The position numbers and the translations under genes were made by a program. Below are positions 50,718-59,827 of a DNA stretch of 64,000 bases, piece by piece. Source of the DNA: Melissococcus plutonius ATCC 35311 (lineage in GTDB: Bacteria; Bacillota; Bacilli; Lactobacillales; Enterococcaceae); assembly GCF_000270185.1 (NCBI RefSeq), contig NC_015516.1:977001-1041000 (forward strand), given 5' to 3'. Under the pieces are notes generated by a model, which saw nothing but the letters and a program-made list of their open reading frames with translations, ran no database searches and was not told where the DNA came from. How positions within the stretch are numbered: position 1 is the stretch's first letter; each line of letters begins with the position of its first letter.

Positions 50718-50759
50718 AAAATAAGTGTGTTAGGTAGGATACCTAGTACACTTATTTTA
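50718..50759 (+). terminator. Terminator after ABC permease
   Basis: AAAATAAGTGT/ACACTTATTTT outer stem and TAGGTA/TACCTA inner stem, with some mismatches. Confidence 0.7.
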
Positions 50760-51123
50760 AAAGCTCGATTAATTTCTTCCTAAAAACAATTATTTTTAAT
50801 TTTGTAAAAGAATAGAAATAGATTTCAGATATTTGCATAAAATGTTATAATTTTATTTTGCTATTTCATGGTAAACATAATGTTTTACTTATTATAAAAA
50901 TTTAGTAAATGCTATTATTTTAAAAAATGATTAAAAGTTCTGCTAATTCAATATAATTAACCTATTTTGTTTATCAGAAATAGATAGTATATAAAACATG
51001 ACTATCTATTTCTCTAATTTTATTCATTATTTTTCCCAATTTGTTTATAATTAAGAATAGAAAATTTCACATATTTTCATTCCTTTTATTCAATGCTATA
51101 ATGAAAAAATGGAGGAAGAAAGA
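50760..51123. other. Intergenic region before trmK
   Basis: No gene. The right end has an extended -10 TGCTATAAT (TATAAT at 51097-51102) with a weak TTTTCA -35 (51074-51079, spacer 17). The start is therefore near 51109 with a very short leader. Confidence 0.55.
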
Positions 51124-51831
51124 ATGAATGAATCTCATCTATCTAAACGTCTAGCTAGCGTTGCTGAATTTGTGCCAAAAAATAGCCGCCTAGCAGATAT
51201 TGGCTCAGATCATGCCTATTTACCAGTAGCACTTATGCTTAAACGTCAAATTTCTTATGCAGTTGCTGGAGAAGTTGTTTATGGACCGTGTCAGTCTGCC
51301 CGAAATCAGGTAGCTAGACAAAATTTAACAGATCGGATTATTGTACGCTTGGCAGATGGGTTAGCAGCTATCCACTCAGATGATAATATTGATGTGATTA
51401 CCATTTGTGGCATGGGAGGAGCATTAATTTGTGATATCTTAGAAAATGGCAAGAAAGAAAAACAATTAACTGGACAGGAGAAATTAATTTTACAACCAAA
51501 TATTGGTGAAAAAAATGTTCGTCATTGGTTGCAGTGTGCACAATATAAAATAATAAATGAAGCAATTTTAGAAGAGAATAGTAAAGTTTATGAAATAATT
51601 GTTGCTGAAAAGACAGATAAATGCACAAATTTTTCAGAAAAAGAATTATTTTTTGGTCCAGAATTATTAAAAGAAAAAAATTCAAGTTTCAAAAAGAAAT
51701 GGCAAAAAGAGTGGCAGTTAAAGAAAGGTATTTACGAGCAACTTCAAAGAGCAACAACCCAACAAAAAGAAAAAATTGAACAGATTGAACAAGAAATAAG
51801 GCTGATTGAGGAGGTCTTACAAAATGATTGA
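51124..51831 (+). CDS. trmK: tRNA (adenine-22-N1)-methyltransferase
   Basis: SAM-dependent enzyme that methylates A22 of tRNA. It has 235 residues. The Rossmann motif SRLADIGSDHAYLPVALM is near residue 20. GEVVYGPCQSARNQV, ADGLAAI, TICGMGGALICDIL and LQPNIGEKNVRHWL follow, as in TrmK/COG2384. The C-terminal end is a charged helix. ATG 51124 with GGAGGA at 51111-51116 (7-nt spacing) is chosen over ATG 51109. The Nif3-like gene begins inside its last codons, so the two are coupled. Confidence 0.93.
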   Translation: MNESHLSKRLASVAEFVPKNSRLADIGSDHAYLPVALMLKRQISYAVAGEVVYGPCQSARNQVARQNLTDRIIVRLADGLAAIHSDDNIDVITICGMGGALICDILENGKKEKQLTGQEKLILQPNIGEKNVRHWLQCAQYKIINEAILEENSKVYEIIVAEKTDKCTNFSEKELFFGPELLKEKNSSFKKKWQKEWQLKKGIYEQLQRATTQQKEKIEQIEQEIRLIEEVLQND

Positions 51832-52939
51832 TGGCCAATTATTTATTAAAAAATTTGAAGAATATTGTCCAAAATGGTTGGCTGAATCAGGTGACCCGAT
51901 TGGTCTGCAAATAGGAACACTCAATAAACCGCTTCAAACCATCATGACCACGTTAGATATACGTCCTGCCGTTGTAAAAGAAGCCATTGATAAAAAAGTG
52001 GATCTACTTATTACAAAGCATTCACCAATGTTTCGGTCGATAAAAAATCTATGTACAAATAATTGGCAAAACAAGATGTATGAAGATCTGTTGAAACATG
52101 ATATTACTGTTTATACGGCTCATACCAATATGGATATTATTGAAGATGGATTAAACGATTGGTTTTGTGAGCAATTAAACATTGTAAAAACTCACTATTT
52201 AACACCAACCCATACAGTTTCTTATAAAAAATTAGCAGTTTATGTGCCCAAAGAATCAGCTGATGCACTTAGGGAAGCATTGGGAAATGTTGGAGCTGGT
52301 GAGCAAGGAAATTATACACACACAAGTTATTCAATGGATGGAGTCGGACGCTTTACACCAACCATTAATGCAAATCCAATGGTTGGAAAAATTGGACAAG
52401 AAGTCAGTATGACAGAAGAAAAAATTGAGGTTATTTTTCCAGAACTCATTCAAGATCAATTAATTGCTGCTATGAAAGCTGTACATCCTTATGAAGAACC
52501 AGCCTATGATATTTTTTTAATTGAAAACTTAAAAAAAGAATATGGGTTAGGACGAATTGGTTATTTAAAAAAACCAGTGACATTAGAAACATTTACACAG
52601 CAAGTAAAACATACTTTCCAATTAGATGGCTTACGTTTAATTACAACAAATGATCAACAATTAATAAAAAAGGTAGCTATTTGTGGTGGCAGTGGTGAAA
52701 AGTTTTATCAAGATGCCATTCGTAATAAGGCAGATGTATATATCACAGGTGATGTCTATTATCATACAGCTCAGGATATGCAAGACAGTGGTTTATCCGT
52801 CATTGATCCAGGACATTATATAGAACAATTATGTAAATCAAAGTTAGTTGACTTATTTAATCATTGGAAACAACAAAATCATTGGTCGGTAACCTTTATT
52901 CAATCCGAAACATCAACCAATCCATTTCAATTTAGATAG
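51824..52939 (+). CDS. Nif3-like dinuclear metal centre protein (YqfO)
   Basis: A 371-residue member of the Nif3/YbgI family. The family metal-binding blocks [21 protein letters not shown] and the C-terminal [14 protein letters not shown] with [10 protein letters not shown] are present. Between them is a PII-like insertion (about 140-235), beginning [20 protein letters not shown], as in YqfO. Biochemical function is unsettled; GTP cyclohydrolase-type activity has been claimed for relatives. SD GAGGAGG precedes ATG 51824. It overlaps trmK by 8 nt (ATGATTGA), so translation is coupled. Confidence 0.92.
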   Translation: MIDGQLFIKKFEEYCPKWLAESGDPIGLQIGTLNKPLQTIMTTLDIRPAVVKEAIDKKVDLLITKHSPMFRSIKNLCTNNWQNKMYEDLLKHDITVYTAHTNMDIIEDGLNDWFCEQLNIVKTHYLTPTHTVSYKKLAVYVPKESADALREALGNVGAGEQGNYTHTSYSMDGVGRFTPTINANPMVGKIGQEVSMTEEKIEVIFPELIQDQLIAAMKAVHPYEEPAYDIFLIENLKKEYGLGRIGYLKKPVTLETFTQQVKHTFQLDGLRLITTNDQQLIKKVAICGGSGEKFYQDAIRNKADVYITGDVYYHTAQDMQDSGLSVIDPGHYIEQLCKSKLVDLFNHWKQQNHWSVTFIQSETSTNPFQFR

Positions 52940-52949
52940 GAGAATGAAA

Positions 52950-54191
52950 ATGTACGAAAATTTACTGCCTCGCTTTTTGCGCTATGTAAAAATTGAAACA
53001 AGATCAAATGAACAAAGTGAAACAACACCTTCTACTCAGTCTCAAGTAGATTTCGCTCAATTACTAAAAATAGAATTAGAAGAACTTGGCTTAGATGATG
53101 TTATCTATAACGAAGCGAATGGGTATGTTATAGCAACTTTACCAGGTAACTGTCCAGATAAAGAAGTTCGTACACTTGGGTTTATTGCTCACATGGATAC
53201 GGCAGACTTCAATGCTGAACAGGTGAAGCCACAAATTATTGAAAATTATGATGGTGAATCTACAATAAATTTAGACAAAAAAGGAAAATACACACTAAAT
53301 ACTTCGGATTTTCCAAATTTACGCAATTATACTGGAGAAACTTTGATTACTACAGATGGAACAACATTATTAGGTTCAGATGATAAGTCTGGCATTGCAG
53401 AGATTATGACAGCAATGGAATTTTTGTTAAATCACCCACAAATTAAACATGGAACAATTCGGATTGCTTTTGGGCCGGATGAGGAAATTGGACGGGGAGC
53501 TGATAAGTTTGATGTGAAGCAATTTAATGTCGATTTTGCTTATACGGTTGATGGGGGTCCTCTTGGTGAACTGCAATATGAAACCTTTAATGCTGCTCAG
53601 GCTGAAATTACGATTGAGGGAAAAAATGTTCACCCGGGAACAGCGAAAAATACGATGATTAATGCTTTACAGTTAGCTGTTGATTTTCATAATCAATTGC
53701 CTGCTAATGAAGTACCTGAAAAGACAGAAGGCTATGAAGGATTTTATCATTTAGCTTCTTTAGAGGGGACACCTGATAGCGCAAAGATGACCTATATTAT
53801 TCGTGATCATCATGCTGAAAAATTTAACGATCGTAAAAAAATGATTACGACCATACAAAAAAATATGAATTCAAAGTTAGATGCTGAACGTATTCATGTT
53901 CATTTATTTGACCAATACTATAATATGCGTAGTATTATTGAAAAAGATTTATCTATTGTTGAATTAGCAAAAAAAGCTATGCTAGCGTTAAATATCAAAC
54001 CGATTATTGAACCAGTACGGGGAGGAACAGATGGTTCAAAGATTTCCTTTCTTGGTACACCTACGCCTAATATTTTTGCCGGTGGTGAAAATATGCATGG
54101 ACGATATGAATTTGTTTCTTTGCAATCTATGGAAAAAGCAACAGGTGTCATTATTAAAATTGCTGAATTAAATAGTAAAAGTGAACAATGA
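52950..54191 (+). CDS. pepT: Peptidase T (tripeptidase)
   Basis: M20 metallo-aminotripeptidase that takes the N-terminal residue from tripeptides. It has 413 residues. Motifs are [10 protein letters not shown] (metal His), [11 protein letters not shown] (bridging Asp), [14 protein letters not shown] (catalytic Glu), [14 protein letters not shown] and [15 protein letters not shown]. The last metal His is in [15 protein letters not shown] 52950 is favoured over ATG 52944 because AGGAGA at 52938-52943 gives a 6-7 nt spacer. It follows the Nif3-like gene after 10 nt, in the same operon. Confidence 0.95.
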   Translation: MYENLLPRFLRYVKIETRSNEQSETTPSTQSQVDFAQLLKIELEELGLDDVIYNEANGYVIATLPGNCPDKEVRTLGFIAHMDTADFNAEQVKPQIIENYDGESTINLDKKGKYTLNTSDFPNLRNYTGETLITTDGTTLLGSDDKSGIAEIMTAMEFLLNHPQIKHGTIRIAFGPDEEIGRGADKFDVKQFNVDFAYTVDGGPLGELQYETFNAAQAEITIEGKNVHPGTAKNTMINALQLAVDFHNQLPANEVPEKTEGYEGFYHLASLEGTPDSAKMTYIIRDHHAEKFNDRKKMITTIQKNMNSKLDAERIHVHLFDQYYNMRSIIEKDLSIVELAKKAMLALNIKPIIEPVRGGTDGSKISFLGTPTPNIFAGGENMHGRYEFVSLQSMEKATGVIIKIAELNSKSEQ

Positions 54192-54389
54192 AGGGAATAA
54201 ACAACAATTAAATATCGAACAATGAATTGTATTTATACATGGGATTTTACTTCATTTGTTTTAAGATTTTTTAAGTAAGCTATAAATATTTAGAATAAAT
54301 ATGAAAAATACTTTATTTTTAATTTGATTCTGATAAAATTAATAATTTACTGATAGTATCATTGATAGAATTATACAAGAGGAGAAACT

Positions 54390-55433
54390 ATGAAAAAAAA
54401 TTTACCATTGAAGATATTAATGAATAGTGTCTTATTAATTTTAATTATTGGGTTGATTTTTTATACCATGGATAGTTCTCTTACCACCATTTTTACGCAA
54501 TTGTTAAAAACAAGCTGGTTGGTTATATTAGCAATCATTCTTTTGGGGTTTATTTACCAGTGGATTGAAGGTCACTCAATCAAAGCTATTGCTAAATATT
54601 TTCAACCAAAATTTTCAAAAGTTGATGGCTTCTTTACTTCGTGCCAGATTGCTTTTTATCGTGTTATTTCGTTTGGAACAGCTACCTTTGTATCTGAAGT
54701 CTATTTTTATAAAAAACAAGGAATTGCCATATCTAAGGGAATCGGTATTTCAGCAATGCATCTGATTATGTATAAATCTGCCATTATTTTTTGGGCAATA
54801 GTTGGGTTCATTTTTAAATTTTCTTCATTGCACCAACAAATGCCAAAAATGATACCATTCCTTATTTTTGGAATAATCATCACCGGATTGATTGTTTTAA
54901 GTCTGCTTTTGTTGTCAAGTAGTTTAAATGTACAAATTTTCTTTGTCTATTGGACCAATAAATGGATAAAACATCCGAAATTACGAAGTTGGGTGGACAA
55001 TTGCAATTTACAAATTTATTCTTTACGTGAAACAGTTCAGACAATAACAAAAAATCGATCTGCTTTTTTACCAATTTTCGGTTGGAATATTATAAAGTTG
55101 CTATTTTGGTACATGATTCCCTATGTCTTTTTAGTAATAGATCATCCAAAAATTGATTTCTTTTTAGTCCTTTTTTTAACCAATTTAGCTATTATTCTAT
55201 CTGGCATTATTCCAACACCTGCTGGCATTGGCTCTTTTGAATTTATTTATTTATTACTATTTACACCGCTTGTTGGTGAAGTGGATGCCATTGCTTCTGT
55301 ATTAATTTATCGATTTGGAAGTTTCGTTTTTCCATTTTTAATTGGTATGTTTTATACGATAAATCAAAAATACAAAGAACTAAAAATAGATATTTTGAAT
55401 AATAAAAAAAACAAAGAATATAAACTGAAATAG
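54390..55433 (+). CDS. UPF0104 / lysylphosphatidylglycerol-flippase-like membrane protein
   Basis: A 347-residue polytopic protein (about eight helices) of the MprF-N/UPF0104 family. It has the conserved ISFGTATFVSEVYFYKKQG near residue 90-108 and the SGIIPTPAGIGSFEFIYLL motif at about 270-288. The latter is the family hallmark. It lacks the C-terminal synthase domain of full MprF, so it is likely a flippase/permease half or an unknown lipid transporter. SD AGAGGAGAAA precedes ATG 54390. It is followed by the thiamine riboswitch; a hairpin TTTATCC/GGATAAA at 55458-55480 may end it. Confidence 0.88.
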   Translation: MKKNLPLKILMNSVLLILIIGLIFYTMDSSLTTIFTQLLKTSWLVILAIILLGFIYQWIEGHSIKAIAKYFQPKFSKVDGFFTSCQIAFYRVISFGTATFVSEVYFYKKQGIAISKGIGISAMHLIMYKSAIIFWAIVGFIFKFSSLHQQMPKMIPFLIFGIIITGLIVLSLLLLSSSLNVQIFFVYWTNKWIKHPKLRSWVDNCNLQIYSLRETVQTITKNRSAFLPIFGWNIIKLLFWYMIPYVFLVIDHPKIDFFLVLFLTNLAIILSGIIPTPAGIGSFEFIYLLLFTPLVGEVDAIASVLIYRFGSFVFPFLIGMFYTINQKYKELKIDILNNKKNKEYKLK

Positions 55434-55465
55434 ATAAATTTATTTAGCTTTTTTATTTTTATCCA

Positions 55466-55492
55466 TTGTTTTTGGATAAACTATGCTATAAT
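55466..55492 (+). promoter_or_regulatory. Thiamine operon promoter
   Basis: Extended -10 TGCTATAAT (TATAAT at 55487-55492) with TTGTTT at 55466-55471 (spacer 15). Confidence 0.55.
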
Positions 55493-55494
55493 CA

Positions 55495-55590
55495 TGATGT
55501 ACTAGGGGAGTCTTTTGACTGAGATATTCTACGGAATGGACCCTTTGAACCTGTGAGTTGAGACTCGCGTAGGGAAGTCGTCTGATGAGA
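55495..55590 (+). promoter_or_regulatory. TPP riboswitch (THI element)
   Basis: Conserved pieces in order: ACTAGGGGAG, CTGAGA, GACCCTTTGAACCTG and GCGTAGGGAAG. Thiamine pyrophosphate binding would close the expression platform at 55600-55632 and stop tenA-thiM-thiD-thiE transcription. Confidence 0.95.
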
Positions 55591-55599
55591 AAATTATTG

Positions 55600-55633
55600 A
55601 CACTTCAACTGCTGTGAGTTGGAGTGTTTTTTT
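55600..55633 (+). terminator. Riboswitch-controlled terminator
   Basis: CACTTCAACT/AGTTGGAGTG stem with a T run, directly after the TPP aptamer. Confidence 0.85.
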
Positions 55634-55674
55634 CTTTGATGCTTTTTCCCTAAATTTTTTAAGGGAGGAAATGA

Positions 55675-56333
55675 ATGACATTTACAACAGAAGCAAGAGC
55701 GAAAGCTGAAACGATTTGGCTTGAGTGTCAGCATCATCCATTTATTAAGAAATTACAAAATGGCAGCTTAGAAATGGATATCTTTCGTTATTATTTAATT
55801 CAGGATTATCATTATTTAATTGTTTTTAATGAAATACTTTTACATGCTGCTGAATTAACGAATGAAGCTGCTAACAAAAAATTATTCTTAGACAATGCAG
55901 AAGGTTTAAAAAATACAGAAATTGCCTTTAGAAAAAATTTTTTCAAAGAATCAATGATTACAGAAAATGAAGTGAAGCAAGTACCAATAGCACCAGCAAC
56001 CTATCATTATATTACCCATTTATCATCGTAGTCCATTCAGGTCAACTAAAAAGAGTAGTTGCAGCACTATTACCTTGTTATTGGTTATATAGAGAAATAG
56101 GAATAGAACTCAAACAAACAAAAATAGCCAATCCTTTCTATCAGTGTTTTATTGACACTTATACTAGTGAAGAATATAACAAATGTGTCAATCGCCAAAT
56201 AATAATAACAGATGGATTGGCAGAAAAGGCAACAACTTTGGAATATGAGCAAATGCTAACCGATTTTTTAATTAGTAGTTATGAAGAACGGGCATTTTGG
56301 GAAATGGCCTATAAAAAAGAAAGTTGGAAATGA
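55675..56333 (+). pseudogene. tenA: Thiaminase II TenA, frameshifted
   Basis: TenA hydrolyses aminopyrimidine precursors to salvage HMP. The open frame starts with EARAKAETIWLECQHHPF and FRYYLIQDYHYL, then breaks at the stop at about 56029. In the next frame GQLKRVVAALLPCYWLYREI (active-site Cys region) and SYEERAFWEMAYKKESW continue to a stop at 56333. One or two bases around 56014-56030 are missing or added. All catalytic parts are recognisable in pieces. The break is not within an A or T run, unlike most others here. SD GGGAGGA precedes ATG 55675. Confidence 0.88.
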
Positions 56334-57140
56334 ATGATGAATCAATTTAAACAAATAGAAGAAGTAAGAAACTTAGAACCGCTCGTTCACAATATAACAA
56401 ATATTGTTGTTGCAAATGATTCGGCAAATGGATTACTTGCTGTTGGTGCTTCACCTTTTATGTCAAGTACAATAGCAGAAATGGAAGAAGTTGCAACAAT
56501 AGCGGATTCAGAAGTGATGAATATGGGTACTTTAAATGATGAACAAATTCAAGCAATGATTGTTGCAAGCCAAACAGCAATGAGCATGAATAAACCGATT
56601 GTTTTAGATCCTGTTGGTGTCGGTGCAACGACCTATCGAAAAAAGGCAGCTATTCGTTTATTAAACGCCTTTCAACCAACATTGATTCGCGGGAATGCAG
56701 GTGAAATTGCTGCCTTAGCTAATGAAGAATGGCAGGCAAAAGGTGTTTATGCTGGTCAAGGTTCAGTGGATATCGTAACAATGGCAATAAAAGTAGCGAA
56801 AACCTATAAAAGCTTTGTAGCTGTTAGTGGAAAAACTGATGTTGTTACAGATGGAACAACAACCTATTTGATTCATAATGGAACGGATTATTTTACTAAG
56901 ATGACAGGCGCAGGCTGTTTACTCTCTTGTCTATGCGGGGCATACCTTGCAAAAAGGGTACAACCAAATATAGAAGATGTTGTAACTGCTTGTACAATGT
57001 ACGCTGTAGCAGGTGAGCTAACTCAAACAAAATTATCTGCTCCCTCTGTCGGATCATTCAGAACATTGCTGTTAGATCAGTTGTCTATTATTGATAGTCA
57101 GGTTGTTCAAAAGCATGCTAGAATTGAGGAAATAAAATGA
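56334..57140 (+). CDS. thiM: Hydroxyethylthiazole kinase
   Basis: Phosphorylates the thiazole HET for thiamine synthesis by salvage. It has 268 residues of the ribokinase-like fold. LVHNITNIVVANDSANGLLA is near the N-terminus, VLDPVGVGATTYRKKA near 87, and the catalytic TGAGCLLSCLCGAYLA near 187. ATG 56334 abuts the tenA stop (TGA at 56331-56333), so translation may be coupled. A second ATG at 56337 cannot be excluded. The gene is intact although tenA is broken. Confidence 0.95.
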   Translation: MMNQFKQIEEVRNLEPLVHNITNIVVANDSANGLLAVGASPFMSSTIAEMEEVATIADSEVMNMGTLNDEQIQAMIVASQTAMSMNKPIVLDPVGVGATTYRKKAAIRLLNAFQPTLIRGNAGEIAALANEEWQAKGVYAGQGSVDIVTMAIKVAKTYKSFVAVSGKTDVVTDGTTTYLIHNGTDYFTKMTGAGCLLSCLCGAYLAKRVQPNIEDVVTACTMYAVAGELTQTKLSAPSVGSFRTLLLDQLSIIDSQVVQKHARIEEIK

Positions 57141-57958
57141 AAGGGAAACTTATTGCACAAGCCTTAACGATTGCTGGGTTTGATGGTGGTGGTGGAGCTG
57201 GGATGCAAGCAGATTTGAAAGTATTTCAAGAACGTCAGGTCTTTGGTACTTCTGTTTTAACAGCATTGCCTATTCAAAACACAAAGGGTGTTAGTAATAT
57301 CTTTCCGATTCCCTTGCAAGCAATAGAAGAACAATTAGCAAGCATTCAAGATGATTTTATAATTTCTGCTGTTAAAACAGGAATGTTATTCACAACAGAA
57401 ATCGTTCAGTTGGTAGCTGATGTGATAAAAAAAGCAAACATGGGACCATTGGTTGTTGATCCAGTGATGGTTGCTAAAAGTGGTCAACCGTTATTAAAAG
57501 AAAGTGCAATACAAGCACTAATTCAGGAATTATTGCCATCCGCATTTATTATCACACCCAACATACCAGAAGCTGAAATCATCACAAAAAAACAAATTAA
57601 AACAAAAGATGAAATGATTGAAGCTGGAAAAAGAATTCAAGCGTTAGGAGTACCAAATGTTATTATTAAAGGTGGCCATCATAATAGCGAACGAACTGTT
57701 TCTTCAGATCTCGTTTTATTTGCTGATAGAGAAATTCAATGGTTAACAACACCAAGAATTTCTACAAAAAATACGCATGGCACTGGTTGTACCTTCTCGG
57801 CTTGTATTACATCAGAATTGGCAAAAAGGCAAGAATTATCAAAAGCCATTCAAACTTCTAAAGCTTTTATCCAAGCGGCAATTGAAGATGGTATTATTGT
57901 GGGAAGCGGACATGGGCCAACAAATCATTGGGCATATAGAAATGTAGAGAAGAGGTAA
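57137..57958 (+). CDS. thiD: Phosphomethylpyrimidine kinase
   Basis: Phosphorylates HMP and HMP-P to HMP-PP. It has 273 residues of the ribokinase fold. TIAGFDGGGGAGMQADLKVF is at the N-terminus, where GGG replaces the more common S-D-x-S-G-G pattern in part. VVDPVMVAKSGQPLL and IKGGHHNSE follow, with catalytic GTGCTFSACI near 214. It overlaps thiM by 4 nt (ATGA), typical coupling. Part of the riboswitch-controlled operon. Confidence 0.95.
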   Translation: MKGKLIAQALTIAGFDGGGGAGMQADLKVFQERQVFGTSVLTALPIQNTKGVSNIFPIPLQAIEEQLASIQDDFIISAVKTGMLFTTEIVQLVADVIKKANMGPLVVDPVMVAKSGQPLLKESAIQALIQELLPSAFIITPNIPEAEIITKKQIKTKDEMIEAGKRIQALGVPNVIIKGGHHNSERTVSSDLVLFADREIQWLTTPRISTKNTHGTGCTFSACITSELAKRQELSKAIQTSKAFIQAAIEDGIIVGSGHGPTNHWAYRNVEKR

Positions 57959-57964
57959 GAAGAG

Positions 57965-58615
57965 ATGCTTACTAGTCAACAATTAAAAAAAGCCTTACAA
58001 ATTTATTTTATTGCTGGTACTCAAGATACCAATGGTTCTTCTTTACAATTATTAAATGTTCTTGATAAAGCTTTAACAGCTGGCATCACTTGTTTTCAGT
58101 ATCGAGAAAAAGGAGCCAATAGTTTAAAAAAAAGCCTAGAAAGAAAAAGGATGGCACGTGCTTGTCAAAGATTATGTCGAAAACATCAGGTTCCCTTTAT
58201 TATTAATGATGATATTGAACTAGCTTTGGAAATTGATGCAGACGGCATTCATGTTGGGCAAAATGATGAAGCGATTAGTAAAGTTATTCAAAAAAATCCA
58301 AATAAAATTATCGGATTGTCTTGCCACAATGTGACTGAAATTACATATGCAAATACATTCAAAGAAATTTCCTATTATGGAATTGGACCAATTTTTCCGA
58401 CATCGTCTAAATTAGATGCCGATAAACCATTAGGGTTGGATCAACTTAAAACAATGGTAGCAGTTGCGAAAAAACCAACTGTGGCTATTGGTGGCATTTC
58501 TATTAAAAATGCTGTAGATATATGGCAAAGCAATGCAGACGGTTTAGCGATTATTTCAGCAATCACGCAAGCAGAAAATCTAGAAGAAACAATTGAACTA
58601 CTTAAGTTTAACTAA
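57965..58615 (+). CDS. thiE: Thiamine-phosphate synthase
   Basis: Joins HMP-PP and HET-P to thiamine monophosphate. It has 216 residues. QYREKGANS binding region, INDDIELALEIDADGIHVGQ with the metal-side Asp/Asn, YYGIGPIFPTSSKLDADKPLG, and VAIGGISIKNA are all in order, as in ThiE. SD AAGAGGTAAG precedes ATG 57965, 6 nt after thiD. Last of the salvage operon; a terminator at 58631-58671 follows. Confidence 0.95.
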   Translation: MLTSQQLKKALQIYFIAGTQDTNGSSLQLLNVLDKALTAGITCFQYREKGANSLKKSLERKRMARACQRLCRKHQVPFIINDDIELALEIDADGIHVGQNDEAISKVIQKNPNKIIGLSCHNVTEITYANTFKEISYYGIGPIFPTSSKLDADKPLGLDQLKTMVAVAKKPTVAIGGISIKNAVDIWQSNADGLAIISAITQAENLEETIELLKFN

Positions 58616-58630
58616 GTATAGAGGTATAGT

Positions 58631-58671
58631 AAAACTGCCAGTCAACCTTTATAGGTGCCTGGTAGTTTTTT
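58631..58671 (+). terminator. Terminator after thiE
   Basis: AAAACTGCCAG/CTGGTAGTTTT with inner ACCT/AGGT, followed by T6. Confidence 0.85.
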
Positions 58672-59290
58672 ACTCTATTTTTATAATAAATTACAGTTAT
58701 TAAAAAATAACAAATAATTTGTTTCACTTTAATTGTTAATTTTTAAATTTTGATTTATACTTGTAGTAAGAAACGTTATGTAATCGTTTTCAATTTATAA
58801 AAAAGTAAATGAAAGTTATAATTTTTACGATAAATGAAACAAACAGTAAGTAAAATTATCAAAATAACTAAATGATTTCATTTACCTAATTGACAAATAA
58901 AATTAGAAAATTTATAATAAATAACAAGGAGTGAGACATGATATTGATTAAGGGTGTTATGGAAATGGGTTATTCTTTGATTATCTGCATTTTATGTAAG
59001 AAAATAAGTGAATGTAATTATATTAAAATGAGAAGGCTTTCTTTCTAAAAAAATTGATGATTGCTTTACTGCGTATAAAACACTAACAATCCTCAATTCT
59101 TACCTATTTAAACAGACTTAAAAATAGAAGGTTTAAATAAATCAATAAATTAATCTCTATTTAGTTAATGAACAAAAATATTCATAGAAAAATGAATATA
59201 ATAAGAAGATTTAACAGAGTTCATTCTACTGAGCTTCAAATTTTTTACATAGCTAATTACTAGTTTTTATAATAGAGGGAGGAAAATAAA
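58672..59290. other. Region between thiE and DUF1827 gene
   Basis: Mostly AT-rich non-coding. A 36-codon frame is described at 58938-59048. No promoter was called with confidence. Confidence 0.4.
58938..59048 (+). CDS. Possible 36-residue ORF with strong SD
   Basis: ATG 58938 is preceded by AAGGAGTGAGAC, among the better ribosome-binding sites in the area. The product MILIKGVMEMGYSLIICILC and 16 more residues has a short hydrophobic middle and a basic end (MRRLSF). It could be a small membrane peptide, a decayed gene start, or chance. No homology is known to me. Confidence 0.3.
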   Translation: MILIKGVMEMGYSLIICILCKKISECNYIKMRRLSF

Positions 59291-59680
59291 ATGAAATTAG
59301 TCAAATCACCAACCACAACAAATATTAATATGGAAAGATTGTTTCCAAATCTTTCGAAATTTATTTTTAATCAAAAGTCAATCAAGTATTATAAACTATA
59401 TACCTTGGATCGTACGCAAATTATTTTAGCAGATATCCATGACAAGGTTGTTGTTATTATGATTAACAACAAGAAAAAAATTACAGAAGCAGAAATTGAT
59501 TTAATTATTCAACAACTCATTAAAACAGAAAAAAGCAATGTAGAGATCAATCGAGATTTTAAGAAAGAATTAATTGAAAGGGGAGCTAATTTTACAGAAC
59601 CGCTTAAAGACGTTATTTTATTAAAAAAAATATGGGTAGGTAGAGACAAGGAAAGCATCATGTTACCATTTGTCATTTAG
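59291..59680 (+). CDS. DUF1827-like protein
   Basis: A 129-residue soluble alpha/beta protein beginning KLVKSPTTTNINMERLFP. ITEAEIDLIIQQLIKTEKSN follows in the middle, then a charged C-terminus. The pattern (conserved MKL start, TQIILADIHDKVVVIM strand pair, then a helix) is close to the small DUF1827 family of streptococci and enterococci, which has no known function. SD GAGGGAGGA precedes ATG 59291. It is separated from cadA by the cadA promoter region. Confidence 0.6.
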   Translation: MKLVKSPTTTNINMERLFPNLSKFIFNQKSIKYYKLYTLDRTQIILADIHDKVVVIMINNKKKITEAEIDLIIQQLIKTEKSNVEINRDFKKELIERGANFTEPLKDVILLKKIWVGRDKESIMLPFVI

Positions 59681-59743
59681 TAGTATTGAAAATAAAAATA
59701 AATTTATAGATATTTTATAGGTATATAGGAAGAAACTTCTTTA

Positions 59744-59804
59744 TTGACATATGAATATATTTTCATGTATAATAACATATGAATAAATGATCAGATGTTC
59801 ATAT
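59744..59804 (+). promoter_or_regulatory. cadA promoter with ArsR-type repeats
   Basis: TTGACA (59744-59749), 18-nt spacer and TATAAT (59768-59773) make a strong promoter. ACATATGAATA occurs twice (59747-59757 and 59775-59785, 28 nt apart). ATGAA...TTCAT lies in the spacer, and ATATGAA (59777-59783) with TTCATAT (59798-59804) covers the start. These resemble ArsR/SmtB-family operators; the regulator gene is not nearby. Confidence 0.7.
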
Positions 59805-59827
59805 AAAAATTGGAGGCTAATCTAACG

